A stretch of DNA of 64,000 bases from Limnephilus marmoratus (GCA_917880885.1 OU862928.1:5661721-5725720); one strand, 5' to 3'; counted from the first letter of the stretch, positions 45,424 through 56,570 are shown. Translations and numbers: made by a program. The notes: generated by a model from the sequence alone, not told the origin.

Positions 45424-45911
45424 ATACACTAAAAACAGTTTACTTTTCTCTATGTCAATCAGTTATATCTTACGGTATAATTGTCTGGGGAGGATGCTCT
45501 AAAACAATATTAGATCCGTTAATAAAAGCTCAAAAACTTATATTACGGACTATTTACAAAGTACATTACATACACCCCACGAGGGAATTATTTAGTGACC
45601 TCCAAGTACTTAATATAAAATCCTTGTATGTCAATTACATATCTTCCTATTTTAAATTTAAATTTATAAAAAAAAATATTTGTGAATCAAAGTACAGTAC
45701 AAGATATTCCAAACAATCCAACTTCATTATTCCAATAACAAAAACCTCAATGGCCCAGTCACAGTTTAACTTCCTTGCCCCGAAAATCTTTAATAACTTA
45801 CCAACTGAAATAAAGACGGTAGACCAATATTATACTTTCAGGAAAGCGATTAGGATTTTTTTGATGAGTGAAAGTGACAGTGCCAGTGGCCTGCTTCTCG
45901 TTCTCAGATAG
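45424..45911 (+). pseudogene. CR1-like ORF2, part 3: C-terminus
   Basis: The frame continues from 'RALRNI' across the 280-bp insertion with 'LNKNTLKTVYFSLCQSVISY', 'GIIVWGG', 'RTIYKVHYIHPTREL' and ends 'AQSQFNFLAPKIFNNLP...FRKAIRIFL' to a TAG at 45909-45911. The last block is the usual end of this RT group. An ATG upstream within the inserted fragment is not part of the protein. Confidence 0.88.
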
Positions 45912-46030
45912 AACAACTGTCTATATGATACGATTTTAGATTTTCTGTCTTACTTGATTTTACTGTCTATATATTTTTATATGTTATGTATGTATGTGTG
46001 TATGTATATGTATGTGTATATATATATATA
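45912..46030 (+). other. 3' UTR and TATG/TA-rich tail of the CR1-like element
   Basis: Short UTR ending in (TGTA)n and (TA)n from about 45983. A TA-rich microsatellite resumes at 53802, on the other side of the composite element. Confidence 0.6.
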
Positions 46031-46238
46031 GGTCCCACTACACTTATTGCGTCCGTGCGCAAATCCGTCTTTGGGCGTCCATCACTTCTAGTTATTTTTT
46101 TCAAATTGTTTTTGTGAATATTGCCTTTTATAATGCTCACAATAATCGCTAATATCATGATTTTTTAATATTCATAATAATTCAGGATTTGATGTTTATT
46201 ATACTTTCATACACTTCTTGCGTCACGTACATACTAAC

Positions 46239-46575
46239 GTCCGGGTGTATATTTTTTGTATATTGTAGGTTTCTTTTAGTATAGGTTTCACGTCCCTTCA
46301 CTCTAATTTAATTTTTGCGTCTAACTTTTCTAATAAACGTTCCACTTCCATACTGAATATAGTATTTTGTGCGTCCGAGTGTATATTTATTGTATTTCTT
46401 ATACCGCTTTTAATATATTTTTCACGTCCTTACACTATACATTTATTTTTACGTCTTCCGCATATTCCTAATTTTTCTAATAAAGGTTTCACGTGCATAC
46501 TAAATTATTTATTTCGGCTTCCGAGTGTACATTCATTTTCTCTAATTTACTCTAATTTATTTTTTACGTCTAAGC
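46239..46575 (+). repeat. Degenerate tandem repeat, ~135-bp units
   Basis: Units begin cgtccgggtgtatatt (46239) and cgtccgagtgtatatt (about 46371), with a third partial one (cttccgagtgtacatt) near 46511. Each has a tttcacgtcc word and a ttttctaataaa word. Confidence 0.65.
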
Positions 46576-46832
46576 AAAAAAAGAATGTAAAAAAAACTTA
46601 AATATATTTGTTTTTAAGTCCGTAAATACATAGACAAACTGATATTTTTGACGCAAAACACGTGCTTGGTTTTTTTTTTAAATGATTCATCAAGTTTTTT
46701 AACTTATTTTTCGCGTTCTGCGTAAGTTTTATTTGAGTTCTAATATATCATTATAGGCCAGTTGTTTCATAAAACCAAAATAATCACAGAACTCGAATTG
46801 AACTTTCATAGAACGTGAAAATAAACTTAGAG

Positions 46833-47240
46833 TCCCAACGGCTCACAAACGTCTCGAGCCAGTGGGACTATAGCATCCCCAATTTCGGTATGGTGTGATG
46901 CTGAAGGTAATGGGGAGGGAAAAGAGATATCGAAAATTTACCTCGCTATTAAGATCTAGTCACCTACTACGGCTAAACTCATTTCATGTAATAAGACTAA
47001 ACCTAAATTCACTGTAAACCAGAGTAAAATTTCAAAAAATCATTCAGTTTAACTTTTTTAATTCGACTACAATACAAGAGTCCCACCTGCTCCCAACTGT
47101 CTGGAGCCAACGAGACTCTGACATCCCCAATTTTAATACGTTGCGAGGCTGAAGATAGTGGGGAGGGGAAGGAGATATGGTAAATGTAAGTGGCTATTCA
47201 GATTTAGTCATCAAACACATTAAAGCCATTTCAAGGAACG
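46833..47240 (+). repeat. Two diverged tandem copies, ~245 bp apart
   Basis: Both have agagtcccac..., catccccaatttt, a gaggctgaag/gatgctgaag word, ggggaggg, and a gatttagtca/gatctagtca word, in the same order. Identity is moderate. Non-coding. Confidence 0.65.
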
Positions 47241-47356
47241 TTTCAATTCTGAATGAATACTGACAAATAGCAAAATACGACATACTTATATGTTCAGTGT
47301 ATTTATACGTTATATCTACTTACGATTTAAGAGGTGAATGTGTTTACCGCCGCCCC

Positions 47357-47403
47357 GGGAACCATTTATTGGACACCAGCACCCCTGCCATAAGTCACTC
47401 CAA
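47357..47403 (+). repeat. Dispersed repeat, copy 3, partial
   Basis: ccgggaaccatttattggac...cacccctgccataagtcactccaa matches the first half of the repeat at 13464 and 14882. Confidence 0.55.
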
Positions 47404-47790
47404 TTTAATGGAGTTACCGGCATTTACCCTTCTTTCAATACCTCTATCAGCCTTACCTTCTCGTAAACATACTACCCAGATACACAAACTCAACCACCTG
47501 CTCCAAGTTACTACGAGTACCTACCGAAAAATGAGAAGTATCTATCTTAACTTTTTTACTACTGTTCTTTAAAAAAGGAACATCTGCGCGGCCCGTTTAA
47601 TACAAAATTTAGTTTATTATTTCGATTTTTTTTTCAACCAAAAGGTAGGTATGGCAAAATATAATATTATCACTATTATATATTGTGATTTTGTATATTG
47701 TCACAACATAAACAAAGCAAAAGGGCGCACGATCACCTTACCCCAGAAACTCACAACAAACTGTCCATAAATATGCCAAATCCTATTAGT

Positions 47791-48173
47791 AATAAATATT
47801 GTTAGAAGTTTAAATGAATATTTTGTATACACACGTGCCTACTGGGCGCAGGAGTGTGACAGTTTTGTTTGCCCTTATTCAAAATGTATCATTTCACAAT
47901 GCACCGGTTCGCGCCCTTATAGTGCGCGGTTGAACGTTTTTAGGCCGGGACACTAATTTACCGCCCACTCTAAAAAAATCTTATGAGAATGTCCACCCGC
48001 GCAGACGTTTCTTAGTTCTGAATGGCGTTTGTCATCGTTGTAAATATACCCATCGTTGCCAAATCTGGCGATTTCATTATTCAAGGGCTCAAACAATACA
48101 TAACAATAATATTATAGGTATCCACTACCTACTCGCGAATGGCCACTAGGACGCAATACTATCGTCGTTATGA
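47791..48173 (+). repeat. Left arm of long inverted repeat
   Basis: It corresponds in reverse complement to 52260-52552, with a few indels: shared words include caggagtgtgacag, ccggttcgcgcc, ttcttagttctgaatggc and ggacgcaatactatcgt. A block near 47930-48000 (ggccgggacactaatttaccgcc) is absent from the right arm. A nearer partial inverse copy is at 48291-48445. Confidence 0.75.
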
Positions 48174-48290
48174 CTTTAGATATATATGAGTCATAGTCAT
48201 GCATAAGTATAATAACGATAATCTAGCAGGCATCAGCTCTGCACGTCATCAGCTCCTATATTTTTGAAAGTGTAAAGTATCTCTTGGTCT

Positions 48291-48445
48291 ACAGTCATAA
48301 CGACGATAATATTGCTTCCTTGTGGCCATTTGCGAGTAGATAGTAGATGCCTATATTATTGTTATGTATTTTTGAGTTTGAGATTTGCCAACAATAGGTA
48401 TATTTACAACGATGCCAAACACCATTCACACTTAGCATGCTGTTA
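48291..48445 (-). repeat. Partial inverted copy of the long repeat
   Basis: Reverse complement of about 48018-48173 (gtcataacgacgata, ttgcgagtagata, atttacaacgatgcc). With the left arm it can form a local hairpin with a loop near 48174-48290. Confidence 0.7.
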
Positions 48446-48795
48446 CTCATCACTAAAAGAATTTCTAGCTTTACAGACATTTTTTTTATTTATTACATTA
48501 CATTAAAGTTGCAAAATAACTGTAAATATTAAAAATGTGTACAAGTGTTATTATATCATGCGGGTTGATATTAGTTCCAAGCTAGGCAGCTTGCCCGTTA
48601 TTAGGAACTAAATGCTGGTGTAAATGCCAAAAATTTATTCTGTAAAAAAATTTTGTTTTTTCTTCTTCTAAAAATTAACCTACTCTAATTTTTTTATTAA
48701 ATGTGCCGTTAACGGAGTGCCAAAAATTTATTCTGTAAAAAATGCTTTTTTTTAAAATTTAAATACACATATACTAAGTTTTTTTTTTCAAAGAT

Positions 48796-48894
48796 ATATC
48801 CACCTCGGAGATTGTAAACTGGAGAGAGCTGGCACAAAACCGTGATGAGTGGAGGAAGACTCTTGAGGAGGCCAAGACCCACCAGGGGTTGTAG
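48796..48894 (+). pseudogene. RTE-like element C-terminus with (TGA)n tail
   Basis: It reads 'ISTSEIVNWRELAQNRDEWR' and 'KTLEEAKTHQGL' then TAG. Twelve bases further is gatgatgatgata, the short-repeat tail usual for RTE elements. About 33 codons of a heavily truncated copy. Confidence 0.75.
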
Positions 48895-48919
48895 AGCCAA
48901 GAGTGATGATGATGATACT

Positions 48920-50689
48920 AAGTTTTTACTAAATATACCATTATTAGGTAACCATGTAAACTTTTAATTAACATTATTTAATAGTATTTCAGACTCCACC
49001 CTGCCAAAGGCAATCAGCCATTTAGTTATTTAATTGAACCGATGCGATGTTGGACAATTTGCATGTTTTAATATTTAATTTGGGGGGATTTTATTACATC
49101 ATTTCAGTACCAGATATGTATATGTCTTTTGCAACTTTGCCGTATTCACCCTGAGACTACGACATCATTTCTGGTGTGACTTCTTGTGATATTTATGATC
49201 AATTTTATTAATATTTTCTGGATTTTTTATGTACGCGGATAATACCTAACCCTTTTTGCATTCAATTTTTTGTACAGCTGATCGCTAGAGAACTTGTACG
49301 CAAAATAATAATAATAATAATTTGATTTATAAAGCGTACTTTTTGAAAAATCACCTCAAGGGCGCTGTACAAACTTATAGTATATTTCTAATATCTAGAA
49401 AAACTAGAAACTAGACAAACAATTAAAAACAATGTATGGATAAAAATTGCATCCACATATTTTTCTTAGGTCTGTTATTTAATTATATTTCGTAATGCAA
49501 AGAATATGTGAATCAATTTTCTTACCCTTATTGAAAAGTTGTCGATTTGATATTTTCACTTAAGATATATAATAACACTATAATAACACCGAAATATTTG
49601 ATGTTTTTCACACATTCCAAAGCTTCACAGTTGCAGTGACTGTGAAGATATGACAGTGATTGTGAAAATTACCGTGTAGATGCAGCACGACCGTCGCACA
49701 GTGGGGCCAAACACCCCACCTCGATACAATAAACAAACAAAAACAGTAACAAGTAACAGAAAGTGATGACCTCGAACTCATCGGAAGTTCAGAATTTAAT
49801 AGTCTCAACCGTGTTTCATGCCATATCGAGAATAATGAAATTTATTAGATTATGTAAACTGGAAAATATTTGAAAGTGATTTTTTATACAAAATGAATAT
49901 AAAAGGACAAAGTACCTTTTAAATGCATTTATTCAGTTATTCTTTTTAAATCCCTAATTTATATGATACTTTTACTATTCACTATAACCATAGAAATAAA
50001 AAAAAGTAAAAAATCAGTATTATACCCACGCACAGGCATTGCCTTTGTGGGATTTTTTTTGCTAATACATTTATTATTTTAAGCTTTTTCTTTATACTTT
50101 TCATTATTTTATGTATTGTATCGAAAATTTTCAAAAAAAAATATAAATAAATAAAAAAACATTAGAGATTATAATGATAATATTATAATTTAAAAACAGA
50201 TGAGACAAAAAATGACAACATTGTGTGAGTCAGAAGCCTCGATAATATACATGACATTCAAAAAATAAAAAAAAATAACTCAATCTTACAAAGTACTTGT
50301 ACTCTTATCAGGTAACCCTTTAGTTGTAGCATAATTACATAGCAGGCAATTGACACAATCTTTATACCTGTAATCGCCCTCAGTACATGCCTGTTGTGCA
50401 AGAACCCCCGTTAAGTGTGCCCGCTTATCACTCAAGTTTACATATTTATTTCGGAAGTTACCTAATACAAGCCTTAAAAGTGATTATAGAATCGTCATGT
50501 TCAGGTACTTAACTTATTTATTCCATATTATATTTATAAAATCATTAGTTGTATTGAGTAAAAGCGTATATCAATTAAATACAAAAATATGAACTTGATT
50601 TCTAAAAACTGATTCATTGGTGATATCCGTAGCTCGGGGCACCGCTGGGCTTTTATTTGAATAATATCTTAATCAGTAACTATTGTAAT
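48920..50689. other. AT-rich, no gene recognised
   Basis: Near 49303-49400 an (AAT)n tract next to aagcgtactttttgaaaaatcacc looks like the 3' end of a minus-strand retroelement. Near 49615-49660 short inverted words (cacagttgcagtgactgtg) occur. Otherwise nothing can be supported. Confidence 0.4.
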
Positions 50690-51200
50690 TTACGAATCAC
50701 TTTTTAAAAGTTGGGTCTTTAAGAGACCCATGTTGTAGGAGGGAGGAAACACAGAGGCTGGAAAATCGTTCCACAGCTGAGTTGTTGAACTTAAGAACGA
50801 GTCGTAGAAACGGCCCGTTCTCATGTGACAAATATCAACCGTAGGTATACATATGTTGGGCGCATGTTTGGCGTGTTTCCCGACTATGCATCGGTGCTGA
50901 GGGGATCAATGACGCTAGTTCCTCGAAGTATCTTCCAATGTAATACCGGTAGAACAAGGACAGCATTCCTTTCCTGACGCCTGTGCTCTAAAGATTGCCA
51001 CATGTTTGTTAAGTTGGGAGAATGTATCAAACATACCGCCCGTTTCTGTACAGAGTTGAGGTTTTTTAAGGTATTTTTTGGTCTCCAGACTAGAGGTGGC
51101 TGCCAAATTCAACCGTAGGGCGTACTTGCGATTTGAACAGGGTTATCAGTTGTGTACTTTTGGAGTATCTGCGGGCCCTGGATGTAATATTTTAATAACA
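50690..51200 (-). pseudogene. Non-LTR reverse transcriptase C-terminus, decayed
   Basis: Minus strand, from about 51130: 'NLAATSSLETKKYLK', a frame change, 'NSVQKRAVCLIHSP', 'SLEHRRQERNAVLVL', and further 'ELASSIPSAP' and 'NNSAVERFSSLCVSS' blocks. These match the last quarter of CR1-like ORF2 proteins (HRR...FYRYY...SRETR type). Multiple stops. It is not in frame with, nor on the same strand as, the fragment that starts at 51236. Confidence 0.65.
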
Positions 51201-51235
51201 ATCGCGAATAGGTACTGTGGATACCAATTTTATCA

Positions 51236-51786
51236 TTGTCTATGGTTTTTTTAAAGAAGGTAGAAAGAACCTTCTTTTCTGATGTTCACGGGCACTCGCT
51301 GTACACATCAGAACTGTGGGTTGACTACACTGCATCCCAATGGCATAAGTTAAAGGTTGCTTACAATAACACATATCGTCAACTTTTCCGCCTACCGAGA
51401 TACTGCAGTGCTACGGAAATGTTCCTGGAGGGACGAGTGCACACTATTTGAGCACTTCTATGCCACCGCATGGGAAGTTTATGGCGCAGGCTACGCCAAT
51501 CGAAGAATGCGATCATCACCGCCATGACTGCCTGGATGGAGTCCCCCGTGGAAATACCCTCCGTAAACAGTTGCATGAATTAATTTTATTGTTTTATTTT
51601 TATTTTTTCAGTTACATTTCTCATATTTTTCGTGCTTATTCATTTTTATTTTTATTTATGTGCTGTTATTTACTTTTAACCTTAACTCATTATTTGTATA
51701 ATTTCTTTTGTTATTTTAAAATATGAAATGTTTTGCATTGCACTACCCCTGCATACATTCTGGAATAAAATAATATTATTATTATT
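51236..51786 (+). pseudogene. Non-LTR reverse transcriptase C-terminus and 3' UTR with (ATT)n tail
   Basis: Reads 'HSLYTSELWVDYTASQWHKL', 'KVAYNNTYRQLFRLPRYCSA' and 'MFLEGRVHTI', a TGA (51449-51451), then in the same frame 'HRMGSLWRRLRQSKNAIITA'. The UTR has ttttgcattgcactacccctgc and ends (ATT)n. A shorter copy of this UTR is at 28100-28240. It belongs to a different family from the CR1-like element at 17162. Confidence 0.65.
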
Positions 51787-52259
51787 ATAACGATGGTGCT
51801 GCTGAGTCTACACAGTTGGTCCTTCTTGAGTTCACGCAGCAATATTATTTTTAAGACATAACGACGGTCGTGCTGCGTCTACACAGTTGGTCCTTCTTGC
51901 GTCTACGCTATTATCACGCTAGTATCACGGTAGTATCACGCTATCATCACGCTATTATCACGCAGCAATATTATTTTTAAGACATAAATACGGTCGTGCT
52001 GCGTCTACACATTTGGTCCTTCTTGCGTCCACGCTATTATCACGCTAGTATCACGCTATTATCACGCTATTACCTCGCAGCAATATTATTTTTAAGACAT
52101 AACGACGGTCATGCTGCGTCTACACAGTTGGTCCTTCTTGCGTCCACGCAGCAATATTATTTTTAAATCATAACGATGGTCTGTGTCTATTCTGTGTCAT
52201 ATTACTTTTAGTCACAACGACGGTCGTGCTGTGTCCCCCTGCTCACATTTTCACAGTCA
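51787..52259 (+). repeat. Minisatellite array, plus orientation, ~73-bp core units
   Basis: About six units carrying cataacgacggtcgtgctgcg, tctacacagttggtccttct, tgcgtccacgc and agcaatattatttttaagac. Two units also hold expansions of a (gctattatcac / gctagtatcac) 11-mer. The array leads straight into the right arm of the long inverted repeat. Confidence 0.85.
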
Positions 52260-52552
52260 CAGTCATAACAACGATAGTATTGCGTCCTCTTGGCCATTCA
52301 CGAGTAGATATTAGATATATTGTTATGTATTGTTTAAGTCCTCGATGAATTAAATCGTCAGATTAGGCAACAGTGGGTTCATTTACAATGATGCCGATCG
52401 CCATTCAGAACTAAGAACACGCTGTAGTGATAATGGCGCGAACCGGCGCGTTATGAAATTATAATTATACATTTTAAGCAAACAATACTGTCACACTCCT
52501 GCATCCAGAATATAATATGTATACAAAATATTCACTCAAACTTCTAAAAATA
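52260..52552 (-). repeat. Right arm of long inverted repeat
   Basis: Reverse complement of the left arm 47791-48173. It starts with gtcataacaacgatagtattgcgtcc, the word from which the array units may be derived. Confidence 0.75.
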
Positions 52553-52609
52553 TTAATAATAATATTTTAATGATTTGCATAGCACCTCGAATTATATAGC
52601 GTAATCTAC

Positions 52610-53090
52610 ACAAAGGCTGGTAAAAATTGAAGGTTAAGATTTATAATCATTGGCAAAGGGATCAGAACACACTGCATCGAACTGTACATTTACGCTATTT
52701 ATAGCGTTTCCCAATGCTTTTGTGACGACGCAGTGATCTAACCAGCTTGTGGTGCTATGGGCATCACTCACATATGTAAAAGAATCACAGTTCATCAGCT
52801 TCGTATTAATCGTTAAACTCTTCGCAGAACTTTTTCAGTTCTCGGCCGAACAGACTTTTGGGATTTGCATTGCAATCGCCCAAAATAATCGCACTCGACG
52901 AGTTCCTTTCATTGATTATTGCGTTTACCTTACCCATGCAGTTTATAAATTCCTCAAGATTTTCTGGTTTATTTGTCGGCATATACATAAATTGAAAAAA
53001 TAATATTTTGTCGCTGTTTACAGTTACTTGTATTGCCGCTATTCTTGGTTCAAAGCATTCCAATATGTCAGCAGAAAGTGAATCCCGCCA
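52610..53090 (-). pseudogene. APE-type endonuclease fragment of a non-LTR element
   Basis: Minus strand frame 53063-52806 reads 'RIAAIQVTVNSDKILFFQFM', 'YMPTNKPENLEEF' and 'AIILGDCNANPKSLFG', with the GDxN motif as GDCN. After a shift near 52810 it reads 'SFTYVSDAHSTTSWLDHCVV' and 'CSDPFAND' (usual SDH replaced). These are the middle and end of the endonuclease that nicks target DNA. Both ends are lost. Confidence 0.75.
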
Positions 53091-53112
53091 TAAGTTGGCG
53101 GGTTAGTTATGG

Positions 53113-53530
53113 CTTAAAAAATAATATTGCTGCGTGGACGCAAGAAGGACCAACTGTCTAGACGCAGCACGGCCATTGGTATGTCTTAAAAATAATATTT
53201 CTGCATGGATTAAAAATTAAATTGCTGAGTGGACGCAAGAAAGATCAACTGTCTAGACGCAGCACGGCCGTTATTATGTCTTAAAAATAATATTGCTGCG
53301 TGGACGCAATAAGGACCAACTGTGTAGACGCAGCACGGCCGCTGATGTCTTAAAAATAATATTGCTGCGTGGACGTAATAAGGACCAACTGTGCAGACGC
53401 AGCAGGACCGTCGTTATGTCTTAAAAATAATATTGCTTCATGGACGCAAGAATGACCAACTGTGTAGAAGCAGCACTACCGTCATTATGTCTTAAAAATA
53501 ATATATTTGCGTGGACGCATGAGGACCGCC
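53113..53530 (-). repeat. Minisatellite array, inverted orientation, ~70-bp units
   Basis: About six units of gctgcgtggacgcaagaagg, accaactgtgtagacgcagc and tatgtcttaaaaataatatt, the reverse complement of the array at 51787-52259. Starts lie near 53128, 53215, 53293, 53362, 53432 and 53503. Confidence 0.85.
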
Positions 53531-53709
53531 AATATTTATGAAAATATACATTGCTCAAAATATACTTCGTGTAGCGAACCTATCGGCAAATGATCAAACG
53601 TTCAATATACGATTCCAGACATTCTGAGAGATTTTTTGCTTCCATGACAATTTTTGCCAAATGATTCTACATGGGGTAAGCATCAATCTGGCCAATTTTG
53701 AAGTCAAAA

Positions 53710-53759
53710 CATTGTTGCGTCCGTATATCGGACGCCGTAAGTCGGTGGACGCAACAATG
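53710..53759. repeat. Perfect 13-bp hairpin with GCGTCC motif
   Basis: cattgttgcgtcc (53710-53722) and ggacgcaacaatg (53747-53759) are exact inverse copies around a 24-bp loop. The same gcgtcc word marks the array units and the outer ends. Confidence 0.8.
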
Positions 53760-53801
53760 CTATGGAGATTTCAGGGGGTGGACGTAACAAATGTAGCAGG
53801 A

Positions 53802-53831
53802 TATATATATATATATATATATATGTGCGTG

Positions 53832-53876
<45 letters not shown>

Positions 53877-54115
53877 ACATATATATGTGTGTGTGTATAT
53901 TCATGTAAGTAGGTGCGCATATGGGTATGTATATGTATGTTTATACCTGTACGAGTATAGATATGTGTACGTTTGTATAATATGTATGTGTGCACCGTAT
54001 ACGCTGTGCTTGCATGCACACATATTGAAAAAAAGCTATATACGTATGCTTATCTCTGTATAGATGTATGCACCTACGTATATATTGTGTGCTTGCATGC
54101 ACCCATGTTGAAAAA
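53802..54115 (+). repeat. TA / TATG microsatellite and an ~85-bp duplication
   Basis: 53802-53900 is mostly (TA)n and (TATG)n. 54000-54115 has two copies of tgtgcttgcatgcac.cat.ttgaaaaaa. Long open frames here encode only Tyr-Ile repeats and are not genes. Confidence 0.85.
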
Positions 54116-54119
54116 AGTT

Positions 54120-54405
54120 ATGTTCATTCTTTTAACATAATGCTAATTTACTTCTTTTACCCTTTCTATTTTCTACTTTTTATTTTTGTTTTATTATAAT
54201 GTTTTCAATTTTTAGCATCTTCTATCTAGATCCATTTATTATGTTCACACTAGACTTCATATTTCATACAAAGTAACAATACTCCATTGGTCACCATGAA
54301 ACAGGCAGCTGCCTAGTATGGTGATCTAATATATCTTCTTTATGTAAAAAAATGTGTTAATTATGTATCATGTGTTTTATAAACAAATAAATAAATTAAT
54401 AAATA
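54120..54405 (+). mobile_element. Non-LTR 3' UTR fragment with (AATA)n tail
   Basis: Contains gtcaccatgaaacaggcagc and ctagtatggtgatct, ending aaataaataaattaataaatag. No coding part is left. Confidence 0.5.
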
Positions 54406-54749
54406 GCATACATAATAAGGAAAATATTCATACTAGTATTAGGTACATTATCACATACAGGAAAGGAGTTAAAGTAGGTGAATCTTCTTTAAAAAAAAAA
54501 TAGAATAACAAATAAAAATAACAAATAATAATTTTTTAATAGAAATAAAAATTAGAATAAATATATAAAGAACAATGATCGTCTTAGACCCCAAAAAATA
54601 AAAGCAAGTATTCCTAGGCAGCGTATTAAATGGACGAACGATGTAAAAAAATATGAAAAAAAGCATCAGCGTAATATAAAGTTTTGGTTGAAAATTAATT
54701 TACAGATAAGATTTTTAACTCGAGAATTATGAAAAAATAAGAACAGTTT

Positions 54750-55380
54750 TTAAGATGTAAGGCATTCTTTATAATATTTCCTTCTCAGAGTAAATAACCA
54801 GATCTGCATATTAATGGCATTAAGATCATCAGTTTTCGATGTCTTAATATCAATACTCAGTAAGTTGAACATTTTAGACGCGATGTAACAGAACTGTCGT
54901 TGGGCGAAAGCTGTTTTTGTTGGAGGAACTTTGCATTTTTGGTGTGATGGATAGCGGGTGTAAATATTTTGTTGAGTTTTGAGTGTTAAATCATTTTTCC
55001 TTATGTCTATGAGAATTGTCTTAACGTATAATTGTCTAATGTCCAGGATTGCGAATTTTTTAAAAAGTGGCTCTGATGGGTGAGATGTGTGACATTTTAA
55101 TGTAATCCTTAGTAGCAGCTTTTGAATTAAGATCACGGATTTATAATTGAAGCTGCACTGCCTCCCCATCCCACGATACCATATGTGGCTATTGATTGGA
55201 AAAGTGCAAAATATATGCATCTTATTGTTTGAAGGTTCAGGATTGATCTGAGAGAGAGAAATATATAGCACAATTTGCGGAGTCTTTTTGTTGTGAAATT
55301 GACATGGTCCTCCCAACGCATTTGGTCATCTATAACAATCCCTAGATATTTCATTTGGTCGGATTTTTTTAGGTTGGTAC
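54750..55380 (-). pseudogene. CR1-like reverse transcriptase C-terminus, one frameshift
   Basis: Minus strand, from about 55380: 'KKSDQMKYLGIVIDDQMRWE', 'YFALFQSIATYGIVGWGG', a frame change near 55140, then 'LIQKLLLRITLKCHTSHPSE', 'ILDIRQLYVKTIL' and 'AFAQRQFCYIASKMFNLL', to a stop at 54750. The same blocks are in the RT at 42908-44601, so the two are related families. It is 5' truncated at about 55380. Confidence 0.8.
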
Positions 55381-55454
55381 ATTATGGTAGATTGTTTTTT
55401 TTATCTCTGTTTTTTAGCGCAGTGTTATTTTTTTGGTTTTTGAATTACCATTAT

Positions 55455-55740
55455 CTGCCAAGTAAATACGCATATTCATGTAGAGAGAATAATGTATTAT
55501 TTGTGGATACCTTGATTCTTTTAGAGAAAGAGTGGGAGTATTATGGGTTTATTTACATATTTATCTACTAGCTGATCCGGCCACGCGTTGCTGTGGCTAA
55601 CTAAACACAATACCATCTACTGGATGGTTATCCAATCTTAATAATAACCGTGATCTTTGAGTTTATCGCGAATACACAGACAGACAGACCTACAGACGCC
55701 GCGTTTTTTGGTTTAAGTTGATATGGATTAATTAATACTT
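55455..55740 (+). repeat. Repeat debris: LTR-like word and a dispersed repeat
   Basis: 55472-55540 resembles 19870-19930 (catgtagaga.aataatgtatta ... gattctt). From 55569 a gctgatccggccacgcgttg stretch with agacagacagac is a common insect dispersed-repeat style. Neither can be classified further. Confidence 0.45.
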
Positions 55741-56570
55741 TTAATTAACGCGTTGTACGTGACCGTTTTATTAGAGGATAGAATGGGTATAGTAAGCTAT
55801 CCGTAAAAGATAGATATATGCCATCGCAGACTTTTTTTACAGATCTATAAAGAAGGAATATCCCACCATGCATTGTTACGTTACGAAACTTACGGAATTG
55901 GGTTCCGTGCAAGGAGCTAGTGAATTGACCCCAGTGCACTAATTCGCCGCACCGCCCCTCTCCGCCCCCCCTCCCCGCACGCGCGGTCCGTGGCCCGAGG
56001 CCGAACGGCACCCGGCAGCATTCCCCCGCTGCTCTTGGGCTCGGCAACAGTGTCCCCCGTGATTGCGCTAGGCGCTCTCCGTAAACTGAACTCGCGATGT
56101 TTTACTTTAATTGTGCATTGTGCTCGAAGAGGCTCACGCCAACCCAGTACCCGACTGACGACTGCCTATTTCCTGCTTGTGAGTACAAATGAACCTTGAT
56201 TCCCCTCTGTGTGCTAAGAACTGACATTTAAATTCACTAAATACGTGTAGAGAGTTGAAAGAGGTCCCCCCGTTATGATAGGATTATAGAGATAGCCAAA
56301 TACCCATGTGTATAGTGCCGAGGCTGGCTTTTTGTATAACCCTGTTCACCTTTAAATGAATAAAACCCTTTACGTGCATAACAACTGTGTTCTGATTGAG
56401 GAAGGAGACCTGGAGATTTTGAGGAAAGGAAGGGAAGTAGGAATTTACAAGCGAACCACAAACACTCGCCCTGGGTTTAAGAGGGACCTTGCTCGCGCCG
56501 GCTGTGCTGAGCTAGCCGCTGGCCTGTTTATTGCATGTCCTTTCCAGGTTTTGGGTTTAGCGAATGGCCG
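55741..56570. other. Possible 5' LTR or leader of the downstream gypsy element
   Basis: A GC-rich block (55925-56060) precedes a region with a TATA-like tgtataaccc (about 56330) and a polyadenylation-like gaataaaacc (about 56357). That is LTR-like, but no direct-repeat partner appears at 62382-64000, so the LTR could not be confirmed or bounded. Confidence 0.35.

Larger units (their letters stand above)
17162..46020 (+). mobile_element. CR1-like non-LTR retrotransposon, dissected by three insertions
   Basis: ORF1 (17162-18318), a tandem-repeat spacer, and ORF2 (40637 onward) lie in the order expected of one element. The same spacer repeat unit is broken off at about 19314 and resumes at about 40324. 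ORF2 is further cut at 42603/44626 and 45132/45424 and keeps its frame across both cuts. Removing 19323-40323, 42604-44619 and 45133-45412 leaves about 5.5 kb, a usual size. The 3' end is a TATG/TA-rich tail near 45985-46030. Confidence 0.75.
46031..53799. mobile_element. Candidate composite foldback-type element
   Basis: It is bounded on both sides by TA microsatellite. The outer ends ccactacacttattgcgtcc (from 46034) and the complement of 53780-53799 match at about 16 of 21 positions, all differences being transitions. Inside are long inverted repeats (47791-48173 with 52260-52552), a partial third copy, two minisatellite arrays in opposite orientation, and retrotransposon scraps. No transposase was found. 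The unity of the whole is an inference. Confidence 0.45.

Noticed and set aside
53661..54063. Several open frames on both strands rich in Tyr-Ile and Thr-His
   Set aside because: They are translations of the TA/TATG microsatellite.
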